In this document: positions 6,200 through 11,683 of the stretch, piece by piece
Position numbering within the stretch: the first letter of the stretch is position 1
Layout of the letters: every line of letters begins with the position of its first letter
Notes under the pieces: model-generated
The model's database searches: none
What the model was told of the DNA's origin: nothing
The model's input: the letters and a program-made list of their open reading frames with translations, nothing else
Position numbers and translations under genes: made by a program
NCBI GenBank assembly: GCA_963579025.1
Contig: CAUZFZ010000217.1
Span: 1-13,926 of the forward strand
Source: CAUZFZ01 sp963579025
GTDB taxonomy: Bacteria; Planctomycetota; Planctomycetia; Planctomycetales; Planctomycetaceae
Length of the DNA stretch: 13,926 bases
Direction: 5' to 3'

Positions 6200-6409
6200 G
6201 CTTGCCTTCTCGACGAGGTGCCAGTCACGAACATGGATGATCGTCAGTTTCGGGGCGTCACACTCAACAGTAAACTTGACCGAGGCCACGCCAGGAGGAC
6301 CTTCAAGCTCGGGAAGATCGGACAGCAGGCAGGCGATGAGGAGTTCGAACATGAAGGTATTTTCCCGCAATCGCCGAAGCCACGTCAATTCCAGCTTTAC
6401 AGCCAGCAA
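6152..6409 (-). pseudogene. Second truncated copy of the IIHVRDWH gene
   Basis: The block PGVASVKFTVECDAPKLT plus IIHVRDWHLVEK (about 6206-6300) is nearly identical to the matching block of 3574-3987: at DNA level only about three differences occur in the 54 nt from gtgccagtcacg to tcacactcaac. After LVEK the homology stops, and the last 18 codons run through G-rich module B to a TGA. The N-terminal 35 residues before the block are hydrophobic and show no resemblance to copy A. This copy therefore retains only the first part of the conserved region and is almost certainly non-functional. A recent duplication or gene conversion with the 3574-3987 copy is likely. Confidence 0.55.
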
Positions 6410-6508
6410 CTGACTTCTGTCAGTTTTGTCAGTCCACTACGGTTCGAAGCGAATCGCAATCAAGAACAACTTCCGGCTGGTCTCAATAAGGACGTTTGAA
6501 GAACGCTC

Positions 6509-7027
6509 ATGGATAAGAATCTCTTCGAAACGATTGATCCTATCGTGAATGAAATCGCGGATCAGCTCACCACACTGATCGAAGGCGACACCCTGAGCGA
6601 ACTCAAACAGAAGCTCGCCGACCTGAGTCGCGAACTCGGCGTGTATTCGGTCACGCTCGAAATGAACTTGCAGCTCTGCAATCCCGACGATGGACAAACC
6701 CTGCCGCTCGTGCAAACCGGGCTGGCCTCGTCAGACGGGGCAATGCCGTATCAGATGTGGAATGACTCGACACCTCATCGTTACATCGTCCACGGGGATC
6801 TGGTAATCGTCCCTCACGATCACTGCCCGCAATGCTGGGGCCGCTGGGACTTCAAGTCAAAGTTTCCCACCTGCGAATCCTGCGGCTCAGAGATGGGCAA
6901 AGACGTCAGGTTACTGCTCGATACTGACTGCTGCCCAAACTGCGAAAAAGGCACGCTGACAGCCAGTCAGCCTCAATGCACCGAATGCGGATTCAGCGTC
7001 AACCCAGACCATGTCGTCTGGGGCTGA
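6509..7027 (+). CDS. Double zinc-ribbon protein, function unknown
   Basis: A 172-aa protein. Residues 1-50 are helical (VNEIADQLTTLIEG, LSELKQKLADLSRELG) and may form a short coiled coil. The region 50-100 is beta-rich and includes a conserved-looking HRYIVHGDLVIVPHDH. Two treble-clef/rubredoxin-like zinc ribbons follow: CPQC (106-109) with CESC (122-125), and CCPNC (141-145) with CTEC (157-160). Such ribbons often mediate protein or nucleic-acid contacts, but nothing here identifies a partner. ATG 6509 follows a purine-rich gaagaa six bases upstream. It is followed 138 nt later by the HEAT-like gene on the same strand, possibly an operon. The family is not recognised. Confidence 0.8.
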   Translation: MDKNLFETIDPIVNEIADQLTTLIEGDTLSELKQKLADLSRELGVYSVTLEMNLQLCNPDDGQTLPLVQTGLASSDGAMPYQMWNDSTPHRYIVHGDLVIVPHDHCPQCWGRWDFKSKFPTCESCGSEMGKDVRLLLDTDCCPNCEKGTLTASQPQCTECGFSVNPDHVVWG

Positions 7028-7165
7028 GAGTTACAACGGAGATCAGAACCATGAGTCTTCCGGGCATGCCTGCTTCCGTGCGTTTTCTGGAGAAGTTGTC
7101 ATTCTTTCCCATCGTTTATTCATCCCAGCTCGCGTTACACCTGATTCACAGAATGGAGTCGTCAG

Positions 7166-8053
7166 ATGGCCGAGAATTTGAGCGATGTATCAGCAGTTGA
7201 TGCCCTGATGAAGCGTGGCAAGACCACGATGAACAGTAAGTGGACTGACGGTGTTCCTGATTACGCGTCGGAATACTCGCTGACCGCCGAGCACATTCCC
7301 GCTTTGATCGAAGCAGCGACGACCTGGGCCGACTTTTCATCCGATGATCCCGAAGTTTACGGTCAGGTTTACGCCTGGCGAGCACTGGGGCAGATGCGGG
7401 CCGTGGAAGCCGTGCAGCCACTGCTGGACGTCCAGGACGAACTCGACGAGCTTCAAGATGACTGGTATCTGGAAGAGTTTCACCTCGTGTTTGGTCTGAT
7501 CGGACCGCCCGCCATTGATCAACTGGCGACATTTCTGGCCGACGACAGGCATAGAGAATTTCCCCGCCAGTCCGCCGGAAGCGGACTTGCCGAAATCGCC
7601 CGCCGGTTTCCGGAAACACGGGGCCAGGTACTCAGTATTCTCACGGCTGAACTGGGGCGGCATGCGGGAGACGGGGAGGTCAATGGTCATCTGATCTCGA
7701 AGCTGCTCGACCTGGATGCCATCGAGGCTGCCGAACACATCGAACGGGCCTTCGCGGCGAATGTTGTCGATCCGACAATTGTCGGACATTGGGGAGATGT
7801 TCGACGGGAACTTGGTGTCTCTGGCCTGGGGCTGGCTCCGGATGAGTCGCCAGGTTGGACGACGATCGCAGAGCGGATGGGAATCAACCCGAATATTGGT
7901 CTCTTCGGTTCAGCTTCGCCCGTGGTCGATCCGGCAGCCGAAGAACGTAAACGGGTGCTGGCATTGAAAAAGCTCGAAGACGCGAAACGCCAGTTAAAAG
8001 CAAAACGCAAACAACAGAAGATGAATAAGAAACGAAACCGAAGACCTCGTTGA
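7166..8053 (+). CDS. HEAT-like repeat protein with basic C-terminal tail
   Basis: A 295-aa soluble protein. Residues about 40-215 are built of short helix pairs typical of HEAT or PBS-lyase-like repeats: YAWRALGQMRAVEAVQPLLD, then FGLIGPPAIDQLATFLAD, then GLAEIARRF and ISKLLDLDAIEAAEHIERAF. Repeats of this sort act as binding scaffolds. The last 40 residues (from AAEERKRVLALKKLEDAKRQ) form a Lys/Arg/Gln-rich helix ending in NKKRNRRPR, which could be a coiled coil or bind nucleic acid. ATG 7166 has ggag at 7155-7158, seven bases upstream. No catalytic motif, signal peptide or membrane segment is seen. The same-strand zinc-ribbon gene upstream may be a functional partner, but that is only positional inference. 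Confidence 0.85.
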   Translation: MAENLSDVSAVDALMKRGKTTMNSKWTDGVPDYASEYSLTAEHIPALIEAATTWADFSSDDPEVYGQVYAWRALGQMRAVEAVQPLLDVQDELDELQDDWYLEEFHLVFGLIGPPAIDQLATFLADDRHREFPRQSAGSGLAEIARRFPETRGQVLSILTAELGRHAGDGEVNGHLISKLLDLDAIEAAEHIERAFAANVVDPTIVGHWGDVRRELGVSGLGLAPDESPGWTTIAERMGINPNIGLFGSASPVVDPAAEERKRVLALKKLEDAKRQLKAKRKQQKMNKKRNRRPR

Positions 8054-8073
8054 TCGCGGAGACGATTTAAGGA

Positions 8074-8102
8074 CGCTTCGCACATCCAACTCAAGCGAAG
8101 TG
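8074..8102 (+). terminator. Possible hairpin after the HEAT-like gene
   Basis: cgcttcgc (8074-8081) can pair with gcgaagtg (8095-8102), including one G-T pair, around a 13-nt loop. It lies 20 nt after the stop codon. There is no T-run, so it is not a classic intrinsic terminator. Confidence 0.3.
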
Positions 8103-8146
8103 ATGCGTGATGATATGATTCCCGACGTCATCGACAGGGGGAAAAA

Positions 8147-8206
8147 TGACTGGCCAGAAAAGGTCCAATTAGGTGACCAATAAGGGCCAGAAGCAGGTCC
8201 AATTAG
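8147..8206. mobile_element. Duplicated 21/22-nt motif, possible insertion-sequence end
   Basis: ggccagaaaaggtccaattag (8152-8172) is repeated as a 22-nt version with gc inserted (8185-8206), separated by 12 nt (gtgaccaataag) that itself echoes the motif. The array begins with tgactggccag. Closely spaced direct repeats of about 20 nt just inside a TG terminus are typical of IS21-family ends, where they bind the transposase. No transposase gene is nearby, so this would be an orphan or solo end. The IS21 assignment is recalled by appearance and needs a database match. Confidence 0.35.
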
Positions 8207-8249
8207 AAAAACGCGTCTTCATAAACTACTTGAATTTAAGGGTTTACGA

Positions 8250-8277
8250 CTTCCACTCTGGAAGCCCGCCGCCTCCA
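8250..8277 (+). other. tRNA/tmRNA 3'-end-like remnant
   Basis: cccgccgcctcca (8265-8277) looks like the 3' strand of a T-stem (cccgc) followed by an acceptor strand and discriminator base (cgcctcca) of a tRNA or tmRNA. The matching 5' part of the T-arm (ttcgaat and the 5' acceptor strand) is absent. In its place is a small hairpin, cttcc-actct-ggaag (8250-8264). A strong terminator starts three bases later, as after a real RNA gene. This arrangement is expected of an attachment-site remnant left by an integrative element, but 13 nt is too short to prove it. Confidence 0.3.
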
Positions 8278-8280
8278 TCT

Positions 8281-8319
8281 GCACCGGCTGTGCCATTACG
8301 TGCCAGCCGGTGCTTTTTT
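8281..8319 (+). terminator. Strong intrinsic terminator
   Basis: gcaccggctg (8281-8290) and cagccggtgc (8304-8313) are perfect 10-bp inverted repeats around a 13-nt loop, immediately followed by six Ts (8314-8319). This is the best factor-independent terminator in the window. The nearest upstream gene ends 228 nt earlier, so it more likely served the RNA gene suggested at 8265-8277. Confidence 0.85.
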
Positions 8320-8476
8320 GTGTCGCAACTCACGTCAGAACAGTCACTTTGGAATGCCCCCGACGCGCTCGAGGACGACTACTATCGATGTTTCCGGCAA
8401 CTGAAAGCAGACGACGTGTGACTTGTGGACTCGCGCGCTGGAAAAGAAACCGAAGCTGTTTGAACGAGTGAAGTAA
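8320..8476 (+). pseudogene. Frame-broken gene remnant, unrecognised
   Basis: One plus-strand frame ends WNAPDALEDDYYRCFRQLKA followed by DDV and a TGA (8419-8421). A second frame, shifted and directly after it, reads LWTRALEKKPKLFERVK and stops at 8474-8476. Both pieces look protein-like and join naturally into one C-terminal segment if a frameshift near 8418-8422 is assumed. The start lies in or beyond the terminator, so the 5' end is lost. No family is recognised. It may be debris from the same insertion events as the repeats just upstream. Confidence 0.25.
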
Positions 8477-8498
8477 CTCCTGCCGAACGGATCGCACA

Positions 8499-9026
8499 TT
8501 GTTCACGGTTTTTCATCTCATCGCACTTCTAAGCGCGATCACTGGCGCAACGATCGGTGCGACGTGCGGATGGCATTGGTTCGGATGGGCAGGAGTCATT
8601 GTCGGGGTCATCGCTGGCTTCGTCACCGGGACCATCATTGGAAACTGCGTGCTTGTTGGCGCGACGACTTTATTCAGCCGAAAGCTCGTTCGCATGACGG
8701 CCGAAGAACTCCGAAGCTACCTGCATTCCGAAGACTGCCTGACTCCAAACCTGGTACTCCTTGAGCTGAACCGTCGCGGCGAAGACATCATGAGCGAGCT
8801 GCCCTTCCTTTATTCGCGCCTGACGTCGGACAACAGCAGCCATCGAGCCCACGCTCTCGCTGCTATGAATACCGTGTTCCCGGAACTCGCTGACAGGATC
8901 CCCGAGTACAGTCCGTTCGCGGCAACAGAAGACTGCCGCAACTACGCCGAGCCAATCAAGGTTGCCATGGACGTCGGCACGAGTACGTCAGTCGCTGGTA
9001 CTGCCGAGACCGACACTGATGAATAG
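8499..9026 (+). CDS. Small membrane protein with cytoplasmic domain
   Basis: A 175-aa protein. The first 58 residues hold two glycine-rich hydrophobic segments, the first starting HLIALLSAITGATIGATCG and the second GVIVGVIAGFVTGTIIG, probably a helical hairpin in the membrane. Residues 64-160 are soluble and helical, with MTAEELRSYLHSEDC, a stretch RAHALAAMNTVFPELAD that resembles one HEAT-like unit, and PEYSPFAAT. The C-terminus is Thr/Ser-rich and acidic. The only start giving the full first membrane segment is a TTG at 8499, weakly supported by a cgga purine patch upstream, so the exact N-terminus is uncertain. No catalytic motif or known family. It stands alone between the 8147-8476 junction region and the convergent kinase gene. 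Confidence 0.65.
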   Translation: MFTVFHLIALLSAITGATIGATCGWHWFGWAGVIVGVIAGFVTGTIIGNCVLVGATTLFSRKLVRMTAEELRSYLHSEDCLTPNLVLLELNRRGEDIMSELPFLYSRLTSDNSSHRAHALAAMNTVFPELADRIPEYSPFAATEDCRNYAEPIKVAMDVGTSTSVAGTAETDTDE

Positions 9027-9127
9027 CGAGCCTTTCGCGACACGGCCGAAGCTGTGCGAACTGAATGATCGCGACGTGAATATCATCAATGACCCCTCGG
9101 CCGCGCTATCCAGACCGCTTCTCCGAC

Positions 9128-9146
9128 CCGGAACGTCACCTTCCGG
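9128..9146. terminator. Possible terminator hairpin between convergent genes
   Basis: ccggaa (9128-9133) and ttccgg (9141-9146) form a perfect 6-bp stem around cgtcacc. It lies between the plus-strand membrane protein gene (ends 9026) and the minus-strand kinase gene (ends 9235), and a run of Ts occurs only 25 nt further (9172-9177). It could work in either direction, but the stem is short. Confidence 0.3.
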
Positions 9147-9234
9147 ACGAGTCAAATATCAGACGCAGCGGTTTTTTGTTCGATCGGGCTTCGTTTTGCA
9201 GAACGAGACACACTTCTCCGCGGGATTTCGTTCT

Positions 9235-10569
9235 TCATCTCGAATGCAGGTGTCTCAGTTCGTTCACGACCTGAGTTGCGGACGCGTAGCGGTCATTGGG
9301 GCTCCAGCTCAGGCACTTGTCAGCTATTCGCGCGACGTCGTCTGTCACGTCGGATCGTAAGTCTTTGAGCGAACAGATTGGGGCGTGTGCAATCGTTTTC
9401 GCGAGGACGTCGGCCACTCGTTCGCCGTTGCGAGGTGGCTGGCCGGCCAGGGTCGCGTGGAGTAGACCGCCCAGTCCGTAGACGTCGGTCCGTTCACTGA
9501 TCACGCCCAGTAATGGATCAATCTGCTCGGGAGCCATGAAGGCGGCAGTGCCCTCCGGTTCGCGTGAAGGCTGCAGAAACCCGTCGCCGAAACCGCGAGC
9601 GAGACCAAAGTCAGTGACCCATGCCCGCCCCCGCCCCTGTCCACCCGCGTCGATCAGAACATTGGACGGCTTGAGATCGCAATGCACGATTCCATGCTCA
9701 TGGGCATAAGCGACGGCTTCGGCGACATCCGCCACCCAGCGAATTGCATCCTGAAGCTCAACCGTGTCGGCCGCCGCAAGTGCCGCCAGGTCCTGACCGT
9801 CAATCAGGTCCATGACAATGAAGTACCCACCACCCGGAGTACGTCCCAAACCATGAACACCGACAATGCCGGGATGACGGAGTCGGGCGACCGTCTTTGC
9901 TTCAGCGATGAATCGATCAATGGCCTGGGGAAACTCCAGTAGAGACCGTCGCAGAAACTTCACGGCGACAGGGCGGTCGAGGCTCTTCTGCAGACTGCGG
10001 TAGACCTTCCCCATTCCGCCTGCACCAATCTGCCGCTGCAGCAGAAAGTCGCTATACGGAAGCGGCGCCTGCGGATCCGTTCGCCAGTCGGAGCCCCCAG
10101 AGGCGACGGGACGCCTGGCGTGTGAATGCTGTTGATCGGCAGCAATCTCGCTTTCGACCGCGACTAATGCGGAGGCCAACGAGTCACGACTCACGGACAA
10201 CCGACTTAGAAACTGCACGTCACCACACCTGCGCTGCCCTCGATACTCTTCAACGAAGAGCATCAGAGGCAACTCCTGTGCGGTTCGGAGTTCGTCGAGT
10301 TCTGCAACGTAGTCCTCAACGCTCTTACGCTGGTCGCCGTGATGACCAGTCGAGTCGGCGGGGTCTACTTGTTGAGTCTGCCATCGAAACTCGAGGTCGA
10401 CAGCAACCAGTTCGCAGATCAGCGACAACCGTTCGACTGGACTGGAACGATTCCATCCCGGCAGTCGCGCGACAAAGCCGCGAATGTCTGGCATGCGGCC
10501 GGACTGCCACTCCCGTTCGAATAGTGTGATGGCGGAATCAAGATCGATTGCTGCCCGAGGGTCGCTCAT
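9235..10569 (-). CDS. Hanks-type Ser/Thr protein kinase
   Basis: A 444-aa soluble kinase. Residues 1-170 are a helical N-terminal region without a recognised domain. The kinase domain spans about 173-443: glycine loop GAGGMGKVY (182-190), ATP-anchoring K204 in VAVKF, helix-C E223, catalytic HCDLKPSN (296-303), DFG (320-322) and APE (346-348). The usual HRD reads HCD (Cys297), so it is a non-RD kinase, often not controlled by activation-loop phosphorylation. No membrane segment follows the domain, unlike the relic at 3988-4749. ATG 10569 shares one base with the stop of the sigma gene (TGATG), so translation is probably coupled. ECF sigma factors encoded next to such kinases are known in planctomycetes, and in some bacteria the kinase phosphorylates and activates its sigma. 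That role is likely here but unproven. Confidence 0.95.
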   Translation of the reverse strand: MSDPRAAIDLDSAITLFEREWQSGRMPDIRGFVARLPGWNRSSPVERLSLICELVAVDLEFRWQTQQVDPADSTGHHGDQRKSVEDYVAELDELRTAQELPLMLFVEEYRGQRRCGDVQFLSRLSVSRDSLASALVAVESEIAADQQHSHARRPVASGGSDWRTDPQAPLPYSDFLLQRQIGAGGMGKVYRSLQKSLDRPVAVKFLRRSLLEFPQAIDRFIAEAKTVARLRHPGIVGVHGLGRTPGGGYFIVMDLIDGQDLAALAAADTVELQDAIRWVADVAEAVAYAHEHGIVHCDLKPSNVLIDAGGQGRGRAWVTDFGLARGFGDGFLQPSREPEGTAAFMAPEQIDPLLGVISERTDVYGLGGLLHATLAGQPPRNGERVADVLAKTIAHAPICSLKDLRSDVTDDVARIADKCLSWSPNDRYASATQVVNELRHLHSR

Positions 10570-11129
10570 CACTCGGCACTCCCAAGTCGATCGCGCACTC
10601 TCTCGAGAACTCGTCGGACAGTGCGTTCGGTCACGCCGGTCTCGATCGCGATCGCAGCAATCCGCTCACCCTGCAATCGCAGCTCCAGCATACCTCGATG
10701 CTGATCGGACAACTCAGCCAGCAGCGTTTCCAGAATATCGGCCAGAGCAGCGGCTTCGTCGGGCGTCGGCTCATCTGAGTGAAGCTGGTTGAGATTTGCA
10801 GGTGTTCGGTCTTCGACGTCGATCGAGCGTTTTTCCGCGCGATGGAAAGCCGCCGTGCGATACAGCTTGTGCAGCGTCATCCGAACGAGCAGAGCCCATA
10901 AGTCTCCACTCCGCTGGATCACGAACCGGCCATCTCGGGCACCGAGGAAAAAGCTGCGGTACGCCGACATCACCACGTCCTCTGGATCCACACGCCGCGC
11001 CAGTCGCGGGGACAACCGTGAGCGGGCGAGTCGTGACAGCCGCTCGACATAGCGCTGAAACAGCTCGTCAGCGCTGTCGGCGTCGCCAGCCTGAAACTGC
11101 TCCACAAGTCGGACGGTCGTTTCTGCCAT
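10569..11129 (-). CDS. ECF-type sigma-70 factor
   Basis: A 186-aa protein with the two ECF domains. Region 2 lies at about 8-95, with ELFQRYVERLSRLARSRL and the acidic core-binding stretch RRVDPEDVVMSAYRSFF (45-61). Region 4 lies at about 130-183, with LAELSDQHRGMLELRL and a helix-turn-helix IAAIAIETGVTERTVRRVLE. An acidic linker (about 105-128) separates them. ATG 11129 is preferred over starts up to 11426 because the family domain begins here, the longer N-terminus is not protein-like, and it would overlap the ferredoxin gene. gagg lies about 12 bases upstream. No anti-sigma factor gene is adjacent; instead the gene overlaps the kinase gene, pointing to control by phosphorylation. Confidence 0.93.
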   Translation of the reverse strand: MAETTVRLVEQFQAGDADSADELFQRYVERLSRLARSRLSPRLARRVDPEDVVMSAYRSFFLGARDGRFVIQRSGDLWALLVRMTLHKLYRTAAFHRAEKRSIDVEDRTPANLNQLHSDEPTPDEAAALADILETLLAELSDQHRGMLELRLQGERIAAIAIETGVTERTVRRVLERVRDRLGSAE

Positions 11130-11262
11130 TCCGCACAAATCCTCACGCGGGCATCGAGTTGAAAAAGAAATCGGATTCCGTGTCCGCTTTGACACCGTCG
11201 TCTGCATCTGCGTTCGAACGCGGAGATTCCGTGATATCTGGCTCAAACAAGGAGACAGTCCC
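11130..11262. promoter_or_regulatory. Divergent control region with 12-bp palindrome
   Basis: This 133-bp region separates the minus-strand sigma operon from the plus-strand ferredoxin gene and must hold both promoters. It contains a perfect palindrome gcgttcgaacgc (11210-11221), flanked by two copies of gattccgtg (11174-11182 and 11225-11233). A ttgaca occurs at 11189-11194 without a convincing -10 partner. The symmetry suggests an operator, possibly shared or for sigma autoregulation, but no binding protein can be named. Confidence 0.4.
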
Positions 11263-11517
11263 GTGACGCATGTCGTGACCGAACCGTGCTTCGGATGCAA
11301 GTCGATGAAGTGTCTGACGGTGTGCCCGACCGACTCATTCCGCGAAAGCGAGAACATGTTGTTCATCGATCCTGAGAGTTGCATCGACTGCTTTGCGTGC
11401 TCGGCAGAATGTCCCGTCGAAGCCATCTTTCAGGAAGACGACGTGCCAGACAAATGGACGGAGTACATCGCCCTGAACGCAGAAATGGCACCGCAGTGCC
11501 CGGAAGTGCTCGTGTAG
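11263..11517 (+). CDS. fdxA: FdxA-type seven-iron ferredoxin
   Basis: An 84-aa ferredoxin. Its cysteines match the Azotobacter vinelandii ferredoxin I pattern with one residue offset: C9, C17 and C50 for the [3Fe-4S] cluster and C21, C40, C43 and C46 for the [4Fe-4S] cluster; C12 is also kept. After the clusters, VPDKWTEYIALNAEMA is the typical short FdxA helix, but the protein stops soon after (PQCPEVLV), lacking the longer C-terminal tail of many relatives (about 106 residues). It carries electrons in the cytoplasm; the partner enzyme is not evident. GTG 11263 has an excellent aaggag eight bases upstream (11249-11254), which decides the start. It is divergent from the sigma operon; the peptidase gene follows after 166 nt. 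Confidence 0.93.
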   Translation: MTHVVTEPCFGCKSMKCLTVCPTDSFRESENMLFIDPESCIDCFACSAECPVEAIFQEDDVPDKWTEYIALNAEMAPQCPEVLV

Positions 11518-11531
11518 CGCATGTGCTAAGA

Positions 11532-11560
11532 AAACGGCCTGACAGACGTCAGCCCGGTTT
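11532..11560 (+). terminator. Likely terminator after the ferredoxin gene
   Basis: An inverted repeat centred on ctgac-agac-gtcag, extended by gg/cc and aaac/gttt with a small bulge, lies 15 nt after the fdxA stop. It is followed by tttcgttctc. This would separate the ferredoxin transcript from the peptidase gene. Confidence 0.45.
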
Positions 11561-11683
11561 CGTTCTCCACGTGCCAGCGACGGTTTGCGTTGTCACTTCC
11601 GTGTGGCGTGCTCCCATCACTACCCTCCCGGGATCACTCGCTCTGGCAATCGTTCCGCCGCTCGCGGCATAGAGAGATCGACG

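Noticed and set aside
8173..8421. 82-codon frame crossing the repeat, tRNA-like end and terminator as one gene
   Set aside because: It reads through a strong terminator hairpin and non-coding signals; only its last part looks protein-like and is listed as a broken remnant.
11130..11426. Longer sigma factor starting at 11426
   Set aside because: The extra residues are not protein-like and overlap the strongly supported ferredoxin start and its ribosome-binding site; the domain begins at 11129.
11585..11683. Longer start for the S9 peptidase
   Set aside because: ATG 11684 gives a clean signal peptide at the N-terminus; the upstream codons would bury it.
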